From the NCBI RefSeq assembly GCF_004359215.1, contig NC_090610.1, positions 12,131,379-12,195,378 of the forward strand: DNA of 64,000 nt. Direction: 5' to 3'. The notes beneath the pieces are model-generated. The model did no database searches, had not been told where the DNA came from, and worked only from the letters and a program-made list of their open reading frames with translations. Position 1 is the first letter of the stretch. Each line of letters opens with the position of its first letter. The translations under genes were made by a program, and so were the position numbers. Shown piece by piece: positions 33,830 through 44,576 of the stretch. The stretch comes from Bremia lactucae (taxonomy: Eukaryota; Oomycota; Peronosporomycetes; Peronosporales; Peronosporaceae).

Positions 33830-33949
33830 ATGATTTCAAATCTTTTGTTTTTATTACTATAATTTGCAGCACAAATTTTTCTGATAATATTATATGTTGA
33901 CTTTTTGAATGATACAAATTTTGCCTGTTCCGGTAGAGTGTTAACAGTC

Positions 33950-36294
33950 CGTATCTATGGACTTCGTCTTCAAATTTCTCGAAGACGACCACGAAAAAAA
34001 TGGTATTCTTGTGTTTGTTGATTATTTCAGCAAGATGGTATATCTTGCTGCAGTCCCAAAGTCGATCACATCCAAAGGCTGTGCCCGTGTCTTTGTTGAC
34101 ATGGTATTTCATCTTTATGTTTACCCCGTGAACTCGTCTATGATTCAGACCCCAGATCACGGCGAAAATTTGGCAATCAGTTTTCAAATCTCTTGGAACA
34201 CATTTGAAAATGTCAACTTTTGACCATTCCGAAATAAATGGTCAGACAGAACGTACAAATCTTATCCACGAAGAGATAGCTCGCGGCTACGTCCACTTTT
34301 AACGAGTTAGACCGAGTTTTTGCCGATGGTAGAATCTGCCATCAACAGTTTAGTGCCTGCTTCTACAAGCATAACACCATTTTTCGTGGTTGGCTTACGC
34401 CATCCACGAAAATTTCCCTTTTTTGAGAGTGACTATGGAAGAACTCGCTCGAACAAGGAGCAATCTAGCTCTTGCTCGTCACGCAATGACTCAAAGTCAA
34501 TGCGAAGGACATCAATGTTGCTTCAATCAAAATTGATGTGGAAAATCTCAGTAATATCTAAAAGGCTATTACTGACTTCGATAACGATGCTGAAATACTC
34601 ACCATCGGAAATTGTATTCTTAGTGAGAACAGTAATGCTCTTACCAAAGTGGAGAATTACATCTTCGCAGTGCGAATCGCTCGCACTGAACACAGAAATA
34701 AAATCGATTCAGCAAGTGATTTCCTGCTGGCTAGAGAAGCAGTGATCCGTTTCGTACAGGATTCCATCACAGCCAAAGGGTGTGCTCGTGTCTTTGTTGA
34801 CACTCCATGGGTTACCCCGCAAACTGGTATCAGATCGTGTCCTTAGATTCAAGGCGGAATTTTGGCAAATTGTGCTCATAACACTTATAACGCAATTGAA
34901 AATGTCAGCTTTTGATAATCCTGATTTAGATGGTCAGACGGAGCGTGCAAACCGTATCTTCGAAGAGATACTTTGCGGATACGTCCATTCTACGAGTTAA
35001 AGCTAGTTCTTTACCGATGGTAGAAATTGCCATCAACAATTCAGTACAGGCTTCGACAAAGCATACACCGTTTTACGTGAACGGCTAACGCCATCCACGT
35101 ATACACCTTGTTTGAGAGTTACTCTTGTAATTGGGGGGGGCTCGCTCGAGCAAGAACTTTCTACTCTTGCTTATCGCGCATAGATCCAGCGTCAATGCAA
35201 AGGATACCTATGTTGATCTAAATAACATTGAAGTGAACAAACTCAGTAAAATTAATAAAGCTTTACCGACTTTAATAACGATGCTGAGTATTTCAGAACA
35301 ATAATGCTCTCACCGAAGAGTAGATTAACATCCCCGCAGTGCGAATCGCTCGCACTGAACACAGAAATAAAATCGATTCAGCAAGTGATTTCCTGCTGGC
35401 TAGAGAAGCAGTGGTCCGTTTCGTACAGGATTCCATCACAGCCAAGGGTGTGCTCGTGTCTTTGTTGACACTACATGGGTTACCCCGCAAACTGGTCTCA
35501 GATCGTGACCTTAGATTCAAGGCGGAATTTTGGCAAATTGTGCTCATAACACTTATAACGCAATTGAAAATGTCAGCTTTTGATAATCCTGATTTAGATG
35601 GTCAGACGGAGCGTGCAAACCGTATCTTCGAAGAGATACTTTGCAGATACGTCCATTCTACGAGTTGGAGCTAGTTCTTACCGATGGTAGAAATTGCCAT
35701 CAACAATTCAGTACAGGCTTCGACAAAGCATACACCGTTTTACGTGAACGGCTAACGCCATCCACGTATACAATTTGTTTGAGAGTTACTCTTGTAATTG
35801 GGGGGGGGGGGCTCGCTCGAGCAAGAACTTTCTACTCTTGCTTATCGCGCATAGATCCAGCGTCAATGCAAAGGATACCTATGTTGATCTAAATAACATT
35901 GAAGTGAACAAACTCAGTAAAATCAATAAAGCTTTACCGACTTTAATAACGATGCTGAGTATTTTAGAACAATAATGCTCTCACCGAAGAGTAGATTAAC
36001 ATCTCCGCAGTGCGAATCGCTCGCACTGAACACAGAAATCAAATCGAGTCAGCAAGTGAATTCCTGCTGGCTAGAGAAGCAGTGGTCCGTTTCGTACAGG
36101 ATTCCATCGCCGATAGGGTGGACCGACAGAAAACGGAACTCTGACAAAAATGGGAGAGCCAACATTCTTTTATTTAATGTCAACCACCTAGTCATATTGT
36201 CTGCGGTTAACCTACGAAAACATGTAGCGACGAATGTGGGCAGTAATAAATTGCTTATGAATATCGGCCCGTTATCTGTACTGCACCGTGGAAT
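33950..36294 (+). pseudogene. Integrase core and C-terminus of family B pol, with internal tandem triplication
   Basis: SMDFVFKFLEDD, FVDYFSKMVYLAAVPKSI, INGQTERTN and LPMVESAINSLV are the core and C-terminal blocks of a gypsy integrase (first catalytic Asp in SMDF, second region around DRDxRF in later units). From about 34071 the segment KGCARVFVDT...VRFVQDSIT is repeated. The last unit returns to normal text (DRVDRQKTEL). The element stops abruptly at 36294, where the DDE transposase copy 2 begins. Confidence 0.75.
34071..36110 (+). repeat. Tandem triplication, unit about 670 bp, in integrase
   Basis: TGCGAATCGCTCGCACTGAA occurs at 34671, 35340 and 36011, spacings of 669 and 671 bases. Units 2 and 3 are nearly identical; the first (34071-34770) is clearly diverged. 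At the unit joins, GATTCCATCACAGCCAAAGG fuses text from two positions of integrase that each carry a TCNATCAC-like string. Confidence 0.9.
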
Positions 36295-37700
36295 TTTGAC
36301 AAAAATATCACTTGATGGCCAGAGGCAACAATTCGCTCCTTTATCATTCCAACTTGCACTTTGAAGTCCGATTATCTGGCCATAATGTTTATGGCGTAGT
36401 AGGTTGTGCAATCCACAGGGCATATTTTGCATTGTGCCTTCAGGCCAGCTTGTCACAGCCCGCGTACGTCCATCACATTTTTAATCCATTTGCCTGACCA
36501 CGGAGCGGTTCATCAAGATGATCATCAGCAAAAATCATTTTATGAAAGACTCCGCTTTCCGCTCGTCCTTGCACGCATCTTTGGCTGCTTGACTCCACTC
36601 GACAGATTCATTTTGCTGGCGCAAAGGGCAACGGGGGCAAATGTAATGTGGCTAGTTGCGTTGCCTAAGGCAAAAAGAGCTAGCAGCAGGGAAATGGAGC
36701 CTCGAAGATTAATATTGCCAAGTCACCATTTTTTTGCACAGTTCCTCTGATGTCCACCATCCGCCATGCTGCGTGCCAGGATGCATGATGATGCAGGTTG
36801 CTGCTGGTAGATCAGGGTGGTGAGCAGCCTTTTTCTCTTTATCAAGTGATAACCTGCCGATGAGGTTGCAGATGTAGATCAATGGACCTATCCTGTCCTT
36901 TTTTTCGCAATGGCTGTTTACCGTTTGGTAACCGAAGACGCTTAGGTCCATTATGGTTGCAAGAAACTCTCATCATGGGTTACAAGATGAGCGGAGGAAT
37001 GCCTTTATTAAGGGTCAGGTGATTGCAGTGACATTTGCACTCGAATCCTCAACTTTTACCTCCCCAGTAGCAAACGGCATCCCATGCCTCAAGGTCAGCT
37101 ATTCGCTCCAAGAAGTGGTGACGGTACGCAGTGACATCTTCCCGCTCATGACCATCAATGTATATTCCTTTTAAACACTGTGCGGTACATGATGCCAAGT
37201 GAATGGAGCCAGCGTGTCGCAGTCCTTTCAGAGATGGGGCGTATTCAAGTTGCGGAAGGATGTTCTGGTTGACATGCACACACCTATTTGCACGAAGATA
37301 CTCTTCCAGGAGTAATATGCCGTCTTCATCCTGCAGATAGCTTCTCCGTTTTGCATGTTTTCCCGTCTGTGGCAGGGGCAATTCTTCAACCTCTAAGCAG
37401 AGTAAGGCCCAATCACGCAGGGAGCGTGCAAAAACACACCCCTCCATCTTTCACTATCAGTGTGTTTTCTGCTATTCAAGCATATCCAGAATTTAACAGC
37501 CGAAGATAAGAAAAAACTGCAAGCCGCCGATTTTTGTCGGCTTCACCAGTTTTTGATAGGGTGGCAAGTGTGTTAATGGCTGTTGTCAATCTCACTCTAG
37601 TCCAGACTGCACCATCTCCATCGTTTTTCCTTCGTCACCCTCGTCATCACCCCCGTCATCACCCTCGTCATCACCCTCATCTGCAACCTCAGCTTCTTGC
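36295..37700 (-). pseudogene. DDE transposase relic, copy 2 (C-terminus missing)
   Basis: It carries the same motif series as copy 1: KHAKRRSYLQDED, NILPQLEYA, KGIYIDGHEREDVTAYR, MHPGTQHGGWWTSEELCK, GNxTSH-type core and SGHQVIF. The part encoding the catalytic HCELNFIE block and everything after it is absent because the duplicate begins at 36295. Some segments are better preserved than in copy 1, for example IIMHPGTQHGGWW at about 36770-36820. Confidence 0.65.
37634..37683 (+). repeat. 12-bp minisatellite (CATCACCCTCGT-like)
   Basis: About four units of CGTCATCACCCY; copy 1 at about 21055-21085 has only one or two. On the minus strand it encodes an acidic Glu/Asp/Gly tract in the N-terminal part of the DDE transposase relic. 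Confidence 0.85.
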
Positions 37701-38219
37701 AAAGTATTTAGTCAAATATTACAGTTAACAGCAGCTTTCCTTAGTTCGGCTCTGTTCCGTATTTGAGCTCGAGGTGTACCACCTGTATACTGGATTGGCC
37801 TCTTATGTTTGGTTGTGGTAATGGTAGAACTGTAACAGCTGCTTAGTAGGTTCTTTTAGTATCTGCTCAACGTATGCGAAGTCCAAATTTGCGTTATTAC
37901 TGCCCTTCGAAACTACAGAACTGTCAGTAGGTTCATGGATGCCTGAGCTGTTATCAGATTTGGCGCGCTTGACCTCTCTCATTTCCTAAATTTGTCTTTT
38001 AAACTTTTTATGCGAGGCATAATTGCTCAATTTTTTTAGAAGGCAGGTTGAAGGTTTAAAGCGGGTGAGTGGTTAGTGGTGATGACTGAGCATGGGATAG
38101 GCAGCGACGCATGCCACACAATGTACTCTGAGCCAATCATCAGGGGAAAGTATAAATGTTAAATGATTTGAAATTGGCCATTTAAGAACTGAGTTTGCTG
38201 GTTTTAAGTGTCTTGCACT

Positions 38220-38357
38220 GTAGCTAGGACTTCCTTGCTACTTAGAATCTTCCTCTACATGTCGTGCACGTGAAGTAGGCGAGGCGCCCACCCTCAATGT
38301 AATCATTATAGGTTGACTAGTACTGTTATCAGTGTTCGCTAAGGTTACTACGTTACA
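38220..38357 (+). repeat. Family B LTR 3' fragment (duplicate of 21640)
   Basis: Collinear with the fragment at 21640-21776, ending GGTTACTACGTTACA where copy 1 has GGGTGCCCCATTACA. Confidence 0.6.
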
Positions 38358-39739
38358 TCAAATGTTTATCCTTTACTCCCGATCCGGAAGGCTTCCTGCC
38401 GACGAAAATCCTAAGTGATCAAATGGAGTTGTGCACCAGTGTGCTCTCGATAAAAATGATAAAAACTTCCATAAAATACAAAGGGGCAAGTTTAAAGTAA
38501 CACACCGTTTTCATGGTATAAGCCAGGGTTAAGAACTTCAACGGGGTTTACTTCGGCTGCTGAACCGTTAAGGTGGTAGGTACACACTAACACACTAGAG
38601 GTAATATACCCTATTTATTGATATGGGAAAAACTCATTAGTCATATTAATATATAATAATACTCGTATCAGCTATCAGATTGAGCTCTGGTGGCCGAGTT
38701 TATATTCAGGGATTAGGCTAAGTTATTAAATTTTAACAAATGAGGTCTCTTTATGATAGCAAGGAGCGTGGATACAAGCCATGCTTATTAGTCGCAAGAG
38801 GCGACTGTGAATGACTTGGTAAGTCATGGTAGATTTTTATCGACTCGGCAGTGTCTTGCAACTATACTCGACATTGTTTCTTTGAAGGAGGCCAGCGATA
38901 TGCCGAGGCGCTTAGAGCGCATGAGGGTAATGCGATCAAAATTTTCTTAGCGACTGGGTTCGTGTTACGTTGTCTAAAGTCCTTGAACTTAGCGTAAATG
39001 TTTTAGGCCTCGATAGCATTAAATGCTGACTTGTCGTCAATTTGGATTTGAGATATGAACTCTACCTCGGTATGGCCTGCAACAACAAAGCGCTATTGGT
39101 GTGAGCCACTGACGTTTGAGGTCAGTGTATTAAAACATTAAATTGGCTGGGCTAAATCTTTACAATGTCGAACTTTAAGTCTCGAAAGGTGGCTCGTTGA
39201 CTGTTAGTAGAAGGCACGTACTTTACGGGTGATGTTTCCTCGTGTATTAATGATCATTGAGTTCTGAAAGCATTGTTGGACTATGGTCGGTTTCCATGAC
39301 ACCTTCACGTTTAATAAACATTGAAGTTTGGTTTAATCCTTTAAACAGATATAAATAAAAATAGTATTGCTCCAACATAAATAATAATTAACTTGATTGA
39401 TAAAAATTCTACTTCAGAAAGTATTAACAATAAGCTTGCAGCTGCCATAATACGGACGCGGACACCAACTATTAGAAAGGATATTCAGAACAACATAGTG
39501 GGATAAATGATGTTCAATGCGCTCAGCATAGTCGATGGCTATTGGCAACTGCTCGTACGAGCTTGTGGTACTTCGCTTACAGTGTTAACAATGCCCTAGG
39601 AGTGGTTACTAATGCCATAGAAGCTTTCCAATGCCCGCTAATAGTTATTGTTTTGTGACGCAACTTTTCCGCCTTCCTAGGGATAATAATTTCAGTGAAG
39701 ATTAACAGACAAAGATTAAAAGATAAATATCCAGCTATA

Positions 39740-42260
39740 GCTGTAACATCAGCTATATTTGCAGAATGCACTGACGTATTTTGATGACAAATATATTCTT
39801 AGTCGTGTAGAACACAGTCGGTTAGATGTGGATTATTACATGGACCACTTTGCGAGCTGTGCTCGAGTGCACGCGCACGAATATATGTTACATGCCAACG
39901 CTTCAAATAATATGATTAGTGCGATGTTGATTCCCTTTTTAAAGGTCGATCATTGGAAAGCGAGGCCTGAGAGCGGACCCCGCCAAGGTAAAAGCCATGG
40001 TAGATTGGCCGGTTCCTACGACCAAAAGGACTCACGTAAGTGGCTTGACCTTGCCAGCTTCTCGCATAAGTCCAGCGAATATTTCACTGATATGGCTCGG
40101 CTTTTATTCCATCCTCTTTAAGTTGCGGATTAGTACTGGTCTAGCACCGAATACGACGATTTCGAAGCTGTAATGAAGAGAATCCTATATGCTACATTTG
40201 TAGTTCTGCGTGATCATAATCGGCATTTAAGTGTCGTTCGTGACGCGTCTAGCTTTACCATAAGCTTAGCTCTGTTTCAAACAGATCTAGACGCTTTGGC
40301 TGGTTCGCTGTCGCATAGACTTGATTACATTTTGCTCATGCTTCGCCTCTATCGTCGCCAGTCACTTACATATCCGTGCGGCTTGTGCCAAGGACGAGGA
40401 TGTAGAGCTTTGCGACGATCTCTTGGGAGCAATGCGTTTGAAGCCTCGAGCTCCAGAACGTTGCCACGATTTTGTCGAGGCTACGTCGTTACCTAATCGC
40501 CGATAAACGTTTCTGCTTTTGCACGGATGCGGTGGATCCTCCGCGCATCACACGAGGAATTGAAGTATGGAATCCTCTGTTAGTATAAGATATTACTCGT
40601 AGCGATCATATATCGCTATGAGTAATATCGTATACTACGGCTTGATGAGCCAGAGTAGTTGGTGGTCCAACCTCTACAAATGGTTCAGTACCTCTGTGCG
40701 CACATGCGAGGCGTATCAGCGGGCTAAAGCATCGGCTGATGCATCTGCACCAATTGACAGTTTGCTCATTCCCACTGGGTGAAAGGAATCTATTAGTTTG
40801 GGCTTGGTGTTTGGTATTTTGAAGGATTCGAAGTGCAACACAGGAATCGTGGTCTTTGTTTACCGTTTGAGCAAGATGTATTAACTAGCGGCTATGCCAG
40901 ATAAAATTCATGGCGAAGGTAGAACTAAGCTTTTTTTAAAGACGTGCTGTCATCACGGTTTTTTCGGTGGAATTATCTCTTATATAGACCCCTGTTTTAC
41001 GGATATGTTTTGGAAGTCAAAATTCGAGCGCTAGGTATTAGATTGGGCAGCCTTACAGCAAACCATCCGCTGACCCTGAGTGCATGAATTGCAGCGTTAG
41101 AGATAATTTGCGCAATCGTGCGCTGATACACCGAAGCGTTGGAGCTCAAAGCTTCTCGGTTGGGATTGCATTAAATTACGCTACTCATGCCTCTACAGAC
41201 TATACTTCGTTTTTTAACGGCCTATTACATTCCAGCGTTTCGTAAATGCTACCACTACGTGGTCCAGATTTTGGTGATGGATGTTGCTGATCGACTTGCT
41301 GTTCTTGGCTCTGTCACTGTTCGAAAACAGGTTATCGAGTCTCTCGTAATGCAGTTAAAACGCTTTAGACATGTCCGTGATGAAATGGCTGGTAGCCAAG
41401 ATATACAAACCGATCAAGCGGATGCAGAGGGTAGAAGCTGTTTTAAACTTATGCTGTCGGCGACCAAGTCTTGCTAAACGTTAAGATTCTAACTGCAACT
41501 CTTAGTGTCTGTAGTTTCCGATACCAAGTTGTATGTACGCTTTAGCGAGCTATTTTCAGTCTTGGCTAGAAATGCCAAGCGTATACGCTAAGTTTCTGCA
41601 CAGGCTGCTTATACACCCAGTATTCTATTTTTGTTTGCTGAAGTTACTTCACGATCTATCCCAGGTGGACTTGAAAGCGCTACATCCCAGGTGATCTTGA
41701 AAGCGCTTGCAGCGGGAAAGAGGGCTGTGACGCAAATTGCTGCATCATCACAATGCTCAGCTGACCCCGTATCTGAAGGTTCTGTTGCTTCAGTGTCAGA
41801 AGACGGATTAGTACAGCATCAAGGATGCTCAAAGTTCAAGCGACAAAATCACGGAGACGTTGAACCTCTTGCCTCAAATTAACAAGAGCTGTCGCCGATA
41901 TTTCGTCCCCCTCCTACGTTGCTTGATAAGCGATTAATTTTGCGAGCAGAAACTATTTAAGCGACGTCACGCAATCACCATTGTATGCACGTGGTGAGGT
42001 GTCGTGGGTATCCCGCGTCTGAGGTCTCGTGGGAGTACGGGTTTTCGGCATGATTGTTCTTACCCTGTTGACGTAATGAATGCCGCTTTAGGGGTCAAAC
42101 TGCGTCGCTTGACGCTTCCCACCAATATATGCGGGAATAGACTTCGCCGCACTCTTGGCATAGCTTGGATGCGTCACTATATATGCAGCCGAAGCACTAG
42201 TGTGCTGGCTAGTAGGAGCCTCACAACGTGAACGATCCACTGATCTCAATTAGCATTTAA
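39740..42260 (+). pseudogene. Ty3/gypsy pol relic, family D, copy 2
   Basis: YFDD box at 39777-39788. The frame 39759-40121 stays open through RT into the thumb (YFDDKYILSRVEHSRLDVDY, RKWLDLASFSHKSSEYFTDM), and 40173-40496 covers RNase H. Integrase pieces and C-terminal text follow to about 42230, with stops shared with copy 1. A private 25-bp tandem duplication (ATCCCAGGTGGACTTGAAAG...) is at 41658-41706. Confidence 0.7.
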
Positions 42261-42660
42261 CCTTTTGCTTTGCAAAGCCATAGCAAAATTCTATTCTTGT
42301 CGAGCGCTCGTCATGTTGGCTGGCTCGTAGAGCTCACATAGTGCACAAGCGTCTGGCTTGATGAGCTTACACGATAAACGTGCTATCCTCTCGTGCTATC
42401 CTCTCTTCTTGTTCAATTTCCCTAAGAATAAATATGACCGGTATGGCCTTCATTCAAAGCACTGGCGCCACTTATTTGATCATGCAGATGCGCCACATTA
42501 TGACTTAAAGTCCTGATCTGTGTTAGGGCAAAATACTCCTCATTAATGGGATCGCGCGCCGCGAGTTTATCAAGTGACTTTGGCTAAGGTCTTATGGACT
42601 GCCTCAGTTCCAATGGATGCAGTCGTTGCTCCTCTGCGAGGCCTCAAGAGGGGTGTGATG

Positions 42661-43062
42661 CCTGTGGTACATACTTAGGTTACTATGAACAGCGTATCAG
42701 TTTACGGAGCTGACACGTATCAACTCATATAGAGCTCTTGTGCTAGTGCAAGTATAAAACAGAAGGATCCATATAAAGCAACTAAGGATAAGGCATTTTA
42801 CATATAACATTGAAACAAAGTTCAATTACCTTTTCTGACCTAAAGCGTTCCATGCCTTGCTAAGCCGGACACAGTGATCGGTAAGAGCTAAAAGCAACAT
42901 TTAAGGATATACTCGATTTGTTGGTCCTTTGAATCAGAACTAGAAATCTATGCGAGCTTGTACGACTCTTTGAGGTGTTTCTTTAGTTTCGTAGAACTAA
43001 GCAGCTCTCCGAGCTTTAAATCTTCCGCTAAGTTGAGCAGCCAAGTAGCTTCGCTACAGTTT
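42661..43062 (-). repeat. Inverted copy of 28640-29061
   Basis: CCTGTGGTACATACTTAGG at 42661 is the reverse complement of the text near 29040-29060, and similarity continues to AGCTTCGCTACAGTTTA near 43050 (28650-28670 inverted). Confidence 0.8.
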
Positions 43063-43155
43063 ATACGAAGGCTTGCTCTAACCCAGTCGTTATGGAGTTG
43101 GGGTCATGGCAAGGCCATCGCATATAACGCAGTCACCTAGGTCTCGTCATGGAGA

Positions 43156-43600
43156 CGTAACGGGGTTGCCCGTTTGATATATATGAATTACCATGAAAGG
43201 TACAGCAAAATATATTATCTCTATAATTAATTTTGTAACAGTAACGTGGCAGCTCTGTTCATTGGTTGCCATAGGCGCAAATTTATCAACACAACCAATT
43301 GCTGCTAGACACGCGATATGGGCGGTGAGCAATGAGTTACTAAAGATAATTGTAAATTAAAAATGTTGAAGTCAGGACTATAAGAAGGTGCAAGTGCGTA
43401 AGGATGAGGCATCTAATTACAGCTTCACCTTTTTTCCTTTCACTGTTGTTAAGTATTTGCCTCGTGATGCTAAGCCACGCTTAGCTACTTCGTTTCGTAC
43501 TCTACAAGTCGTGTACTTGAGGTAATCAGAAGCACCTTGTCTACGCTGTCATCAGTGTAGGTTAGCTTGTACTGAAGTAGTACAAGTGAAAGGTGCCTAA
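43156..43600 (+). repeat. Degenerate LTR related to family B
   Basis: GTAACGGGGTTGCCCGTTT at 43156 resembles the LTR B start. 43440-43600 (AAGTCGTGTACTTGAGGTAATC, ATCAGTGTAGGTTAGCTTGTACTG, GAAAGGTGCC) resembles its U5 end. Strongly diverged; no gag follows. Confidence 0.45.
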
Positions 43601-44576
43601 ACACAGAGTATATATAGCTTTCTTATCCGGCATGTCCTGGGAAACCATCAAAGGTTCCAATTTTGTTATCAGACGGCGGTGCTTTCGTAGCGAATAAAGC
43701 ATCAAACGGTTTTCAGTAGTGGTCAATACACTTTATTGTGAATGTCATGACCGTACGATGTCCCAGAAAGCGAAGTCTCTGCTTTAATCAATAAAATAGT
43801 CGAGACAACCGAGGACAATATCATTCGTAGTTGCATTAAGCAGAGCATGTTTTTAACTTCTGTACCCCTCATGGCATTTGTTTGCATCAACATCAATGTG
43901 ACAGTACTTAAACTACAACGACACGATACGTGACGAAAAGTTTTGAATGGTTTTATATTGTTCACTTTGCTTAAATTGGAGGTAAAAAACTCGACAGACA
44001 CAACGTAAGGCTAAATAAGGCTAGTCTATCCCCACTCAATCCAAATTTGAGCCTCCCCCATTCAAATTTGAGCCTTTCAACGATTCTGAAACCAAAGATA
44101 TCGTAATCTATAGGCGTTCCAATTGTTATCAAATAAGAAAGTGTTGTCAGTTGTGACATGGGCGAATGCAAATTCATCAAATAAGCATTCTAGATTCCAA
44201 TATTCGGAGTATCGATATATATATATACTGCGTCGAATATAGTTAACTACACGAATGACCCCTTCTGCGCTAAGCGAAGCGACTGCAGATGACCGATTTA
44301 AAGACATTTTAGCTCGGCTGCCTCGTAACAGCTCTCGCCACAAGACTGCTTCTTTGGAAACCCATTCGCGTGGATGAACTCTGGTTGTTTGTAAGCACAC
44401 AACTCGTGCTACAAGCAGACGGTGGCTTTTGAGCTCTTTATGGTCACTGAGCAAGAAAAAGGTGCATTGTCTTTCTAGATGGTCTAGAAGGCTAGCATTT
44501 GTGTTGTAGGGGCTAGCTGAGTTTGTATTTTTCAATAAAGCGGACATGAGGTATTAGCTTATGGGGATGGATACCC
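43601..44576. other. No gene recognised
   Basis: The longest frame (44077-44547, -, 156 codons) has no known motif and includes a TATA microsatellite. Two copies of CAAATTTGAGCCT lie at about 44040-44075. It is treated as non-coding. Confidence 0.35.

Larger units (their letters stand above)
36295..42640. repeat. Segmental duplication, copy 2
   Basis: Collinear with 19797-28150, lacking the gag block (22143-23118) and the family A LTR composite. At its right end it is joined to an inverted piece (42661-43062) of the sequence that follows copy 1. Its left end abuts integrase of a family B element. Confidence 0.85.

Noticed and set aside
44077..44547. 156-codon minus-strand frame
   Set aside because: No known motif, crosses a TATA microsatellite, and lies between degenerate LTR and pol relics. 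Likely chance.
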